Shown here piece after piece: positions 7,617-16,425 of a DNA stretch of 34,703 nt. Source of the DNA: Myxococcota bacterium (GTDB lineage: Bacteria; Myxococcota_A; Polyangia; HGW-17); contig JAHJMN010000107.1 of NCBI GenBank assembly GCA_018821305.1, forward strand, positions 1-34,703, read 5' to 3'. The notes beneath the pieces are model-generated. The model saw only the letters and a program-made list of their open reading frames with translations. It had not been told where the DNA came from and ran no database searches. Positions within the stretch are counted from its first letter, which is position 1. Each line of letters starts with the position of its first letter. Made by a program: the position numbers and the translations under genes.

Positions 7617-8007
7617 TATACCGCTTCCTGAGAAATGTGATTGTGAATTATTCTAAAGAAAATCTTCAGGAAAGAGCCCCTCTAAACCGCTTGCGGAGTA
7701 ATACGATTGTGACTCGTTTTAAAGAAATGCTTCAGGCGAAAGCCCCTGATTTTCCAGTTGCTGCTACTGCTTACCTGTATCCCTGAATATTTTTAACAGG
7801 TAATCAGGGATACAGGAAAACAGGGTCAGGAACAGGGCCTAACAATCCAATATCAATTAATAATTGAAAAGAATGTAACTTTGAATTAAATTTCCCAATT
7901 TCGATCCTTTTATTCGGCAAGCGGTCTAATATCAATAGAAAATTACAAAGACTGGAAGCAAATATTCACTTTTTAGATTTCGATCCTTTTACTCATGAAG
8001 CGGTCTA
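7617..8007 (+). repeat. Family A element A2-outer, split by a second element
   Basis: The left part (7617-7682) starts TATACCGCTTCCTGAG. The right part (7929-8007) ends TCATGAAGCGGTCTA. Together they match the two flanks of element A1, but about 100 bases of the CCTG-rich core are missing and a complete second copy (7683-7928) sits there instead. It fills most of the 562-base gap between the adenosyltransferase and PP2C genes; the rest (7489-7616 and 8008-8050) shows nothing else. Confidence 0.65.
7683..7928 (+). repeat. Family A element A2-inner (246 bp), nested
   Basis: A full-length copy lying inside another copy. The left end is TAAACCGCTTGCGGAGTAA (7683). The right end, on the other strand, is TAGACCGCTTGCCGAATAA (7928). 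The length, 246 bases, equals that of A1, in the opposite orientation. The core palindrome (about 7745-7840) has CCTGTATCCCTGA paired with TCAGGGATACAGG (7775-7787 and 7804-7816), a perfect 13-bp stem. The 64-codon ORF over this element (7592-7786) is not taken as a gene. Confidence 0.75.
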
Positions 8008-8050
8008 GAAGAATCTAAAATGAGCAAAAAGTTGTTTTTGCAGAAAAATA

Positions 8051-9241
8051 CTACTGTTTTTTTAATGTAAACATTGCAACACTGAAATCATCTGCAATTG
8101 GACCAAGACCATCAAAAAATGATTTGAGAGATCTTTGAAGATTTTCTCCAGTTTCCAGAGAAGAAAAATACACTTCCTCTAACATGCTTACAATAAATAA
8201 TTCCGCAATTATATATTCGCGAAGATAATCATCAAGTCCCGTTTCGTCGCGGGCATCATTATAAGGCGCTCCAAGCATCCACGCCAGAGCAGGATGGGAG
8301 CGCGACAGTACAGTGTCTGCATCGTCACCATCTTCATTTTTAAAGGAACCCGGATTTCGATAAAATTGAAACAGTGAATTGGTATCCAAATCAACGGTAG
8401 CGGCAAGTTTTTTTTCAGAAGGAGTTAAAGTATCATAAATAGATGCAAGAAATGACATTATCTCAGGATTCTTGCTTACCTGATAATATGAAACACTTTT
8501 TTCACAATCAGGTCTAAGTTCTGGAAATTTATTATACACCGCCCCAGGGAGATATACACGGGCAAAATCAGGAAAAAAAACAGCTACTTTAGAATCCTGA
8601 AGGTCATCGTCTACGAGTCTAACAACATCTTTATCCGAAAGTTTTCCGTATCCATCACTCAAGGTCACTAAAAATACTGTTTCGGACTGAGGTATTACTG
8701 TTGAAAAAACTGTAAGATCCAGGTTTTTACCGTATTTCCATTGTCTTGTAATTATACCAGGATCATTGGCAACGGAATGAAGAGCGGTGAGAATCTGAGC
8801 TTCAATAATCTCCTCACCACCACGAACTACGCTTCTGCCGATAGCTGCGGGCGAATCACCAACGCAAATTCCATCTATTATTGATGTTTGACAGTCAAAT
8901 CTAAGAAGACTTATTGTTGTCGCCCCCATTCCACTGTATTTTTCGTTATTTATCGAGTTTTTAAACCAGTCTGCAATTTGATGAATATCTTCAGGTGAAC
9001 TTTTTCGACAATAAGATTCCAGATCCCATTCAAGTTCCCGACTGATATTAACAAGATCTTTATCTTTTTCTCTGGATTCACTAACTCCATCAAAAGTCAC
9101 TGCAATATGAAAACGATCTTTTGCGTATGAAAAAACTGTTGCGCTGTCATGGAGGGGATGGTTTCTCTGGGGATTATTCACATCATTAATTTTTAATTTA
9201 TAGAACGCCGGTTCTATTTTCCATGGATAATCTGAACGCAT
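8051..9241 (-). CDS. PP2C-like serine/threonine protein phosphatase
   Basis: A 396-residue soluble protein with the scattered metal-site motifs of the PPM/PP2C fold, in order: TFDGVSES (Asp51-Gly52), GMGATTISLL (104-112), ICVGDSPAAIGR (GDS at 128-130), LVTLSDGYGK (SDG at 195-197) and a late DDFSVAMFTL (about 385-394). A large insert of roughly 180 residues with no motif I recognise separates SDG from DDFS, making it longer than a plain 240-260-residue phosphatase. No signal peptide or membrane segment is seen. No partner kinase is adjacent. A CTGGAG site lies 11 bases before ATG. The upstream promoter region has an unusual dyad (9306-9337). Confidence 0.75.
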   Translation of the reverse strand: MRSDYPWKIEPAFYKLKINDVNNPQRNHPLHDSATVFSYAKDRFHIAVTFDGVSESREKDKDLVNISRELEWDLESYCRKSSPEDIHQIADWFKNSINNEKYSGMGATTISLLRFDCQTSIIDGICVGDSPAAIGRSVVRGGEEIIEAQILTALHSVANDPGIITRQWKYGKNLDLTVFSTVIPQSETVFLVTLSDGYGKLSDKDVVRLVDDDLQDSKVAVFFPDFARVYLPGAVYNKFPELRPDCEKSVSYYQVSKNPEIMSFLASIYDTLTPSEKKLAATVDLDTNSLFQFYRNPGSFKNEDGDDADTVLSRSHPALAWMLGAPYNDARDETGLDDYLREYIIAELFIVSMLEEVYFSSLETGENLQRSLKSFFDGLGPIADDFSVAMFTLKKQ

Positions 9242-9305
9242 AAAATTCCGTTCTCCAGCCTCGGGTTACCTATTCCACTACAAAATGCTGAAATCAATGC
9301 ATCGC

Positions 9306-9337
9306 ATTATAAACTGAACCTTCAGTTTTATTGACAA
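9306..9337 (-). promoter_or_regulatory. Promoter with spacer dyad upstream of the PP2C gene
   Basis: Read on the minus strand: TTGTCA (9332-9337), 20-base spacer, TATAAT (9306-9311). The spacer holds an 18-base palindrome, AAACTGAACCTTCAGTTT (9311-9328). Overlong spacers with a dyad between -35 and -10 are typical of MerR-family targets. A plain operator or a weak terminator for phaR is the alternative. Confidence 0.45.
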
Positions 9338-9441
9338 TTAAATATAAAAAACGTTGAAAAAAATTCAAAGAAAAATTTGAAAACTCGCATTTCAGTCAAG
9401 CAATTTCGGAAAGAAGTTAAGGAAATGCAAGAGGACATTAA

Positions 9442-9960
9442 CTATTTATTATCGAGTTTTGATTTTAGTTCTGAAACTAGTTTTTCCAATTGGGAGATTC
9501 GTTCTTTAAGGTTGTCAACTTCTCTGGAAATGAGGGATGCTGGAAGTTCTATTACACTATGTATTTGATTTTCTACTGATTTTTGCCATTCCTCAAAACG
9601 ATTCTGATAAGATTCAACCGTTTCCCGTAGTTCATTGAGTCCGGGAAAATCCTGAACCTTTTGATCGACTTCTCTGCGAACTGAAGCGACAAATTCCGTT
9701 GATGAAGATGCCTGAGAACGGATCAGGTCTACAAGGGCCTTTAATGGAAATAGTTTCCATTTTTTTTCCTGATTCCGGATTACCTGCAAAAGAAAATCGT
9801 GGGTCAGATCTTCACCAGTAGTGTTATCAAGAATCTGAACCATAATATTTTCTTTTATAAGAGCTCCGATTTCCTTGACAGTTATGTACCTTGATTCGGT
9901 AGTATCATAAAGTTTTCGGTTCGGATATCGTTTGATTACTCTTGGAGGAATTTCAGTCAT
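9442..9960 (-). CDS. phaR: PHA synthesis regulator-type DNA-binding protein (PhaR-like)
   Basis: The N-terminal ~60 residues (VIKRYPNRKLYDTTESRYITVKE..., then VQILDNTTGEDLT and FLLQVI) are the PHB/PHA accumulation regulator DNA-binding domain. After it, the 172-residue protein lacks the second PHB_acc domain of classical PhaR and instead ends in a heptad-rich, probably coiled-coil tail (about 100-170) resembling phasin-type helices. No PHA synthase, phasin or depolymerase gene is in the window, so the regulated process is unproven. The ribosome site ACAGGA lies before ATG. It sits 41 bases downstream of the unknown exported-protein gene on the same strand. Confidence 0.82.
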   Translation of the reverse strand: MTEIPPRVIKRYPNRKLYDTTESRYITVKEIGALIKENIMVQILDNTTGEDLTHDFLLQVIRNQEKKWKLFPLKALVDLIRSQASSSTEFVASVRREVDQKVQDFPGLNELRETVESYQNRFEEWQKSVENQIHSVIELPASLISREVDNLKERISQLEKLVSELKSKLDNK

Positions 9961-10001
9961 GGAAAATATCCTGTATCTGAATTTGTACCATGAGTGAGGA
10001 G

Positions 10002-11306
10002 TTACTTGAAGCGATAAAAATGCTTTTTCAATAAATATCTTATCTGAAAAATATTATCTATTATTATCCCGCCCGCATAAATTTTTATGTCTCTTTGATT
10101 AACATCAACAAAATCAGTTTTCTGATAACATCGTGGAGCTAAAAAGCTTCTTTTTTTTGTTAAAATCCAAACACCCTCCTTTTCAATGTATCTAGCACGA
10201 CTTTGAAAAATAGTTTTACCAGATAATTTTGAGAGTACACTTCCTTTTAAATCCTGTTTGTTGAGGTAAATCAGCAAACTATTGCCGGAAAAGACAACAG
10301 ATACGTCATCAGGCAAAGCAGATAGATCTGTTTCATAACATGGTACTTTTGTATATTCCTGGTTACTTCCCGCCTGTAGTAATTTTCTCTTATACCTTTT
10401 CTTAAAAGATAGAAAAAGTAGGTTGAATTCTGTTTTAAAGTCCAGATTTTCTTTACTGGATAGATCCAATAATTTTGAGATATATAAAAATTGTCTATAT
10501 TCATCAATATATCCAAGATCAATATTTTTAAGTAAAAAATAAAATTTTAATTCAGCAATCTTAAGCAAGCGCCGTAAAAAAATATTTGTTGATACATCCC
10601 AGCGAAAGAGCTGTCTTATACCCGGAGCGGGTATTCTACTTCTGGAGGAAAATGCGTAATTAAGGAGAACAGATTCCTTATCTACACTTACAACCTCCAT
10701 TAGTAAATACCTGAACTCACCGCGATCATTAAACCTCAGTAAACGAGTTTTGCCGGATGGCATAAAAATCTGTTCAACTGAATTAAACTGCAGATCCTGA
10801 AGTAAGGCTACTTTTTTGTTGTCTGGTTTTAAAAATAAAAATTTCTGTGTCCAATCAATTATAAACGATATTGAAGTTTTCCTTGTCCGATTGAAACGAT
10901 ACCTTAAAGTCAATTTTTTATCTGATAAATCAAATCGAACATAACCACCATCGGAAACTTTTGAGTCAGAGGAATAACTGGTACTTGATTTAAATAAATG
11001 CACATAATCCGGGCCCGTTCCAACGAGGGAAAAATTTTTCAATGATTTTTTCGAAACACATGGAGCAGCATTTACAGAATACTTCCTATTGCCATTTTGA
11101 AAAATGCGATCGGCATAAAGACAATGGTTTTTAACCCCAGTTATCATACTTGTAAAATCTGCGATATCTGATTTCCAGACAGATTTAAAATTTTTGAATG
11201 AAGTCTTTTCCTCTGGAAAATCAAAACCAGGGATAAATACAAATGAATCGTAAAGGCCTTCTTTATTCGAAGAACCTAACATCAATAAAGCAATTAAGTA
11301 TTTCAT
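10002..11306 (-). CDS. Exported protein of unknown function
   Basis: I do not recognise this 434-residue protein. It opens with a short signal-peptide-like segment (MKYLIALLMLGSS), has no later obvious membrane segment, and is rich in Lys, Phe and Tyr, with several predicted beta-type stretches. There are few cysteines and no catalytic motif I can name. It begins four bases after the comEC stop, with AAGG six bases before ATG, so it is probably co-transcribed with comEC, and phaR follows 41 bases on. A role at the envelope in DNA uptake is possible only by location. Confidence 0.75.
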   Translation of the reverse strand: MKYLIALLMLGSSNKEGLYDSFVFIPGFDFPEEKTSFKNFKSVWKSDIADFTSMITGVKNHCLYADRIFQNGNRKYSVNAAPCVSKKSLKNFSLVGTGPDYVHLFKSSTSYSSDSKVSDGGYVRFDLSDKKLTLRYRFNRTRKTSISFIIDWTQKFLFLKPDNKKVALLQDLQFNSVEQIFMPSGKTRLLRFNDRGEFRYLLMEVVSVDKESVLLNYAFSSRSRIPAPGIRQLFRWDVSTNIFLRRLLKIAELKFYFLLKNIDLGYIDEYRQFLYISKLLDLSSKENLDFKTEFNLLFLSFKKRYKRKLLQAGSNQEYTKVPCYETDLSALPDDVSVVFSGNSLLIYLNKQDLKGSVLSKLSGKTIFQSRARYIEKEGVWILTKKRSFLAPRCYQKTDFVDVNQRDIKIYAGGIIIDNIFQIRYLLKKHFYRFK

Positions 11307-11310
11307 TTTG

Positions 11311-13215
11311 CTACCTTATTTTATAATAATACGATGAATTGTTAATATATATTATTTTTTTGCCGTCAACTTCCATTTCCACTTTTGATTTATCGTGGAA
11401 TTCCGGATTCCCAGTAATGATTTCTGTTTTAAAAATGATGTTATCTCTGAAAACATTTCCAGATGAAGTCTTTCTCCCATGATGACCAGCTTTCAGAACA
11501 TCAACATTTAGTTTATCTATTTTATTTAATAATCTGCCTTCGGCTTCCACTTCAAGATCTCCCATAAATAGTATCGATTTCCCGGATAATCCCACGTTAA
11601 GCACCAGTGAATTATTGTTTTCACTGAGGCTGTGTGTCCACATTGAGCGATTGATTGAATTTATTGAAATATGTCCGACTTGAAGACTTTCGGGAGCAGT
11701 ACGAAAATGTGATTCAGGACAAAGAATTTTCAGATGCTTCCTTTTTTGTATATTTCCATTATCAAAAATAACCGGAACATTAACACTGTTGCACAGATAT
11801 TTGAGTGAATTAATATGATCAGCGTGATAATGTGTTAAATATAAATATCTTACTGAGGAAAACCCCTTTTCAATGAGCCACTTGACTGAATATTCTGAAC
11901 CAATATCAACCATTATTCTATTGTGTTTCGCTGTTATAATTGAGGATTCTCCCCTCTTTGATGCAAAAAAGACGACACCCTGAAATTCCGATTTTCTAAA
12001 ATGCAATGATATTATTATTACGACAAATATCCCCGTGATAATAATTGCCCAGCGTCTAAACCCAGATAGAAGAGCACCGCAATAAATACTAAATGTTGAA
12101 ATTATTAAAATTGTAAAACCTGATAGCAATCCAACTTCGGGTAAATTCATCCTTATTGAAGTCAGTATAATTTCAATGTTGGTATATAAATATTTGAGAA
12201 TTTCCTGAGGAAATACAAGTAATGGTGAGATTAAAATCACAATTATGCCAGCGGGAATGACTATTACTGTAAATATTGGCACCGCAATAATATTTACATA
12301 AAGACTGAAGGGAGATACTGTATTGAAAAAGTAGAAAATGAAGGGAGCTGTTCCAATTGTTGCACCAACTGTAGCCATCAGATATTTTCCCATAAAATCT
12401 TTTGCAGAATTTGCCGTCCACAGCATCATTCCAACTGCGGAAAAACTAAGAATAAATGGTATTTTATAGAAACACCAAGGGTCGGAAATAAATATCAAAA
12501 GAACTGCTGAGAAATAAAACTGAAGGGGTGTCCCAAGGCCATAATACCGGCGAAGAACAATCATGGCAGATCCCATTATTCCTGCTCTGATACTTCCTGT
12601 GGAATTTCCAGTCTGGTTAATATAAATCCATATTGCTGGTATCAGTACAACAAGTTCCAGATAGATCTTTTCAATCCTTATGAAAAAGCTTAAGGGAATA
12701 TAAAGCAAGCGGCAGATCAGTAAGACAAGGGTAATCAGAATTGCAACATGAAGACCACTTATTGCAAAAAGGTGGGATATCCCGAGATTTCTGAATAGAT
12801 TTTCACTCTGGATACTTGGTTTTCCACCCCAGGTCATACTTTTTAGGGGATGTACGCGCTGCCTTTTTTTGCACTTTGATGAAAAATTATCCCTTTGTGG
12901 ATCAAAAACAGCGCCCTCTTTAACACATCTGTAATTCGAGTGTTTTTTTATTCCAGTCTTCTCAACGGTATTAACCACCCAATTGCCCATATTATAATAA
13001 CTTGATATTACAATGTTATTATTATTACTTTCGGATTGTATTGACCAGTATGTATAAAAACAAGTAAGACCTATCAGGAATACGGTCAATGATAAACCAA
13101 TCATGGATTTTCTAAATATAAATAAATATATTAAAATACAACTGGTTAAATAGAAATGGCTGAAATAGAAACCTGAAATAAAACTGATGATGACGACTGG
13201 TAGAAAATATGACAT
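11311..13215 (-). CDS. comEC: DNA internalisation protein ComEC/Rec2
   Basis: The inner-membrane channel for single-stranded DNA in natural transformation. The 634-residue protein shows the expected order: N-terminal membrane segments and a short OB-like part, the Competence domain (FAISGLHVAIL, then GNSTGSIRAGIMGS) with many hydrophobic helices, and a C-terminal metallo-beta-lactamase domain with THYHADH (about residue 460) and AGHHGRKTSSG (about 573). It is shorter than the usual 700-800 residues, mainly in the N-terminal OB region. It is transcribed divergently from the small gene at 13258, with only 42 bases between them. Confidence 0.92.
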   Translation of the reverse strand: MSYFLPVVIISFISGFYFSHFYLTSCILIYLFIFRKSMIGLSLTVFLIGLTCFYTYWSIQSESNNNNIVISSYYNMGNWVVNTVEKTGIKKHSNYRCVKEGAVFDPQRDNFSSKCKKRQRVHPLKSMTWGGKPSIQSENLFRNLGISHLFAISGLHVAILITLVLLICRLLYIPLSFFIRIEKIYLELVVLIPAIWIYINQTGNSTGSIRAGIMGSAMIVLRRYYGLGTPLQFYFSAVLLIFISDPWCFYKIPFILSFSAVGMMLWTANSAKDFMGKYLMATVGATIGTAPFIFYFFNTVSPFSLYVNIIAVPIFTVIVIPAGIIVILISPLLVFPQEILKYLYTNIEIILTSIRMNLPEVGLLSGFTILIISTFSIYCGALLSGFRRWAIIITGIFVVIIISLHFRKSEFQGVVFFASKRGESSIITAKHNRIMVDIGSEYSVKWLIEKGFSSVRYLYLTHYHADHINSLKYLCNSVNVPVIFDNGNIQKRKHLKILCPESHFRTAPESLQVGHISINSINRSMWTHSLSENNNSLVLNVGLSGKSILFMGDLEVEAEGRLLNKIDKLNVDVLKAGHHGRKTSSGNVFRDNIIFKTEIITGNPEFHDKSKVEMEVDGKKIIYINNSSYYYKIR

Positions 13216-13257
13216 ACTCTATTCTCGGCAGAATATTTGTGAGGTTTCATATTTAAA

Positions 13258-13476
13258 GTGAGCGAAAATCAAAACATCAAAAACGAAGAAGAAAATATTG
13301 TAGAAAATCAGGAAGATATTTCAAATAATAATGTCTATCCTTTTTACAGGTCCCTCGTTAAATACACTGTTTACGGAGCAATTCTTGCTGCCTTTTTGTG
13401 GATATTTATAAGTATAACAATTCAAGTATTTAAACCAGATTTAGCTCCCTCAAGAGATTTTTCTACTTCCGAGTAA
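13258..13476 (+). CDS. Small single-pass membrane protein, unknown
   Basis: The 72-residue product has an acidic, Asn/Glu-rich N-terminus (1-28) and one hydrophobic segment (about 34-56, TVYGAILAAFLWIFISITIQVF). The start is GTG with GAGG 13 bases upstream, a rather long spacing. It lies between divergent comEC and a convergent helicase gene. The clean membrane segment and acidic head suggest a real gene, but no family is recognised. Confidence 0.6.
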   Translation: MSENQNIKNEEENIVENQEDISNNNVYPFYRSLVKYTVYGAILAAFLWIFISITIQVFKPDLAPSRDFSTSE

Positions 13477-13492
13477 AAATTCTTGAGAAAAG

Positions 13493-15040
13493 CTAATTTG
13501 CCAAGAGTGCCACACTGTCAAATAGTTCCATAAACATTTCTTTTGTGTGGGCATTTACTGAAGTTTTTAAAAAGGCATTTTTTAAATGAGATAGAAACAG
13601 TTGAAAGTTCTTTGATGGTTTCTGAATTGTTTTAGCTGATTTCTGAATCGAGCGCTCCAGAGCCTTTATTGAAATGCCGAAAAATACTGCGGTCTCCACT
13701 GGATAATCATTAAATTTTTTTAAAATAATAGAGGTATTATCAATATTATTGTAATTTAATGAACCAGATTCAATCAGAAAGGCTATATTTAAAATAATCA
13801 TTAAATCAAATGGATAAATTTCTACCATTTCCGTCAGTTCCTTAACAATTTTTAAAAATTTGCACCAACTCTCCAATGGAATGTTTTTTCCAATCAGATA
13901 ATCGAAAAATACACTATCGACTTCACCAATTCTCAGATCATTTAGCAGTTTTCCCCATCTCACTTTTCTAAAAACAGGCACCATTTCAAGTTTTTCGGAT
14001 GTTTTAAACCAGTTTTCGTTTGAAAAAGCAAGACATCGTAAAGCCAGTTCATCCGTATCTATTTTCAAAGAAACATGACTGATGCTTTTTGTAGAAGCCA
14101 AAATTGCGGGCTTTCCTCGTCTCCCTGCTCTGCCGGATATCTGAATGATGTCGTTTTCACTTAGAGAATGAGCAGAAGGTATGGATGTATCTGTAAAAAT
14201 AACATGAGAAAAGGGGAGATCAATTCCCTGAGCAAGCGCCGTAGTAGAAACCAGAACTCTGGTATTTCCTGATGTTACACTATTGAGAATTATATCTTTA
14301 GTGTCCACAGGAAGTCCCGAATGGTAATAATTTACTTCTATTCCAGTTAAAGTGCCTAAAGATCTGCTTAAAGACTCTGCACGCCTTCTCGTTGCTGCAA
14401 AAATTAAAAAAATTCCATCAGGATACTCCTGAATAAAATTAACGATGTCATCTATTTTTTTTCCAATATTAATTATATCACACCTGAAAATATTATCTTT
14501 TACCACATAGTCGGCAGGCGAAATCAAATCTCTTATGTGTTTAACATAATTGAAGCCCGCAAGAATAATTCTTGAGGACCGATTTTCATTAAAAAGACAA
14601 ATGTCTAAAATTGATGTTCGCCGGGTAGTTGTTAGTATGTTCTGAGCTTCATCTATAATAATTAAGTCAGGTTCAAAAGCCATGAAATTAAACGCATAAT
14701 ACTCCCATGTTGTAAAAATTGTTATTTTGTTGCCATCGAAGATAAAAGCATCGCCTTCATGATTGAGTCCGGTAATAAACAAAGTTCTGTCTTCCGGAAA
14801 TAGCTTTCGAAATTCATGGTATTTCGATTTTGCAAGCGTCCGCAATGGAAAGAGTAAAATTGAAACTTTAATTTGAGGCTCACTACAAATTGCAAATAGA
14901 GGAGCCGTCTTGCCACTTCCACAGGGTGCATCAATGAAAATATGCTTTCTGGAGTATTGAAATTTATTGATTATTTCTTTCTGGAAGGGATGGGGCGCAT
15001 TACCCTTGAGTATATAATCAAGGGTTTCAAGAGAACTCAT
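13493..15040 (-). CDS. Superfamily 2 DEAD/DEAH-box helicase
   Basis: A 515-residue helicase core. Motif I is APCGSGKT (38-45), motif II IIIDEAQ (DEAQ at 130-133, in place of DEAH), motif V STTALAQGIDLPFSHVIF (265-282) and motif VI QISGRAGRRG (300-309). The motif V/VI pattern is that of Ski2/Hel308-like enzymes, and the C-terminal part (about 330-515) is helical. No accessory zinc or RNase domain is seen. The gene starts within the last bases of the upstream exported-protein gene (four-base overlap). Substrate, DNA or RNA, cannot be told. Being near comEC recalls ComFA, but the zinc-binding N-terminus of ComFA is absent. Confidence 0.88.
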   Translation of the reverse strand: MSSLETLDYILKGNAPHPFQKEIINKFQYSRKHIFIDAPCGSGKTAPLFAICSEPQIKVSILLFPLRTLAKSKYHEFRKLFPEDRTLFITGLNHEGDAFIFDGNKITIFTTWEYYAFNFMAFEPDLIIIDEAQNILTTTRRTSILDICLFNENRSSRIILAGFNYVKHIRDLISPADYVVKDNIFRCDIINIGKKIDDIVNFIQEYPDGIFLIFAATRRRAESLSRSLGTLTGIEVNYYHSGLPVDTKDIILNSVTSGNTRVLVSTTALAQGIDLPFSHVIFTDTSIPSAHSLSENDIIQISGRAGRRGKPAILASTKSISHVSLKIDTDELALRCLAFSNENWFKTSEKLEMVPVFRKVRWGKLLNDLRIGEVDSVFFDYLIGKNIPLESWCKFLKIVKELTEMVEIYPFDLMIILNIAFLIESGSLNYNNIDNTSIILKKFNDYPVETAVFFGISIKALERSIQKSAKTIQKPSKNFQLFLSHLKNAFLKTSVNAHTKEMFMELFDSVALLAN

Positions 15041-16332
15041 TTCATATGAACTCGAAATTTTGTGAGGAAGGTAATCTTTCGTCCATTTCCAGCATCAACG
15101 GAATTGCGAATAGCTTTTTCTTCTCCTCCAGCTCCTCTAACAGTAAAATGAAGTCGGGAGTTAAATAACTGCTCCAGAAGATTTTCTTTTATTATTATTG
15201 CACTTTTACCAGGACAGGATTTCTGAATAACTTCAGAAATTAGATTCCGCGCAAAATTACTATCATATTTTAAATATATCGCAGGGCTTTTATCGCGACG
15301 AATTCTGTTCATTCTCCCTGTAAAACATACAAAATGCTTAGCTTTTCGAATACCAGGTATAATATTGCAGCGTTTATGATTCAGCGGTATTCCCTTTATC
15401 GATAGTGCACCACATGCCTTGATTGCATTACCTACTGGTACAATATAAAGATCACCTGAAATTGAGTATTTAAATGAAACACCACCAGTTATTCCGTCGG
15501 CCTCTGATTCCATACGAATACGAAAAATCCCACATTGCTGAAGACTTTTTGCAGCTAATGAGTTGAATTCCGTATCCACCGGAAAATCACGTTGATACAT
15601 TTTTATGGCTTTTTCCATTAAATTACGTCCAGTTCTGTAATCCATATCAACGCTGCACAGCCTCATTGAATTGGCCATAAAAAGATTTACCGCATTTATA
15701 TATCTCAATTTTCTGGTTCTATCGACCTTCCACAGTAACCATAGAGATTTCAAAGAAGTCATGGATGTGGATTGTCTAATAATGTTTTCTACTTCTTTCC
15801 ATCGATCATCAATGCACTTATCAAGGTCCTTTTGATATTTTTTGACATTAAGACCAGCGGGAAGATACTTTGCGATATATTTCAGAGTTGAAATATGGCC
15901 TTCGGATGCTGAACACAGTTTTAGTGTTTTTGTTCTTATGGAATTGAGACAAGTAGAGCTATAGTTTCGTATTTTGTGTCTGGTTGCTTTAGATGCCGCA
16001 ACTGCGCTCTTTTTATATATGTTTTCCAGGTTTTCATAATGCGCTGGTTTTAATGATTGGTTGCATGCTTTATTTTCAAAAACTGCCCAATCAATATAGC
16101 ATTTATCTAACAAAACTCTCCAGCGACTCCGACTGAATGACTTGGGATCGTTTCGTCTCATGCTCATTGCAGCATCAAGGATCTGATCAATACCTTTAGA
16201 ATAATCACCTTTTTTGCAGAGAGATGCACCTTCACGGACGGAATCCTCCAGAACATTTGTATTTCTACCGAAAGCTGGAAGTGAGATAGTTAATATTATT
16301 AAACATACTACAAGGCTTATTGTTTTAAGCAT
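15037..16332 (-). CDS. Exported cysteine-rich protein, unknown
   Basis: I do not recognise this 431-residue protein. A signal peptide (MLKTISLVVCLIILTISLPAFG) is clear. The mature part is basic and mostly helical, TPR-like at the start (REGASLCKKGDYSKGIDQILDAAMSM), and holds about a dozen cysteines that could form disulfides in the periplasm. The C-terminal third turns more beta-like. GGAGG lies only four bases before ATG. Its stop overlaps the helicase start by four bases, an odd pairing of an exported protein with a cytosolic helicase. Confidence 0.75.
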   Translation of the reverse strand: MLKTISLVVCLIILTISLPAFGRNTNVLEDSVREGASLCKKGDYSKGIDQILDAAMSMRRNDPKSFSRSRWRVLLDKCYIDWAVFENKACNQSLKPAHYENLENIYKKSAVAASKATRHKIRNYSSTCLNSIRTKTLKLCSASEGHISTLKYIAKYLPAGLNVKKYQKDLDKCIDDRWKEVENIIRQSTSMTSLKSLWLLWKVDRTRKLRYINAVNLFMANSMRLCSVDMDYRTGRNLMEKAIKMYQRDFPVDTEFNSLAAKSLQQCGIFRIRMESEADGITGGVSFKYSISGDLYIVPVGNAIKACGALSIKGIPLNHKRCNIIPGIRKAKHFVCFTGRMNRIRRDKSPAIYLKYDSNFARNLISEVIQKSCPGKSAIIIKENLLEQLFNSRLHFTVRGAGGEEKAIRNSVDAGNGRKITFLTKFRVHMK

Positions 16333-16425
16333 AGCTCCTCCGGGACAACAAATTAACTTGTAAGTACTACCTCAATTTGTCGTGTGCAACAATGAAATTT
16401 ATTTATTTTTCAGATTGATTTAATC

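Noticed and set aside
7592-7786. A 64-codon frame on the plus strand
   Set aside because: It lies mostly over two family A repeat copies; its codons only follow repeat sequence.
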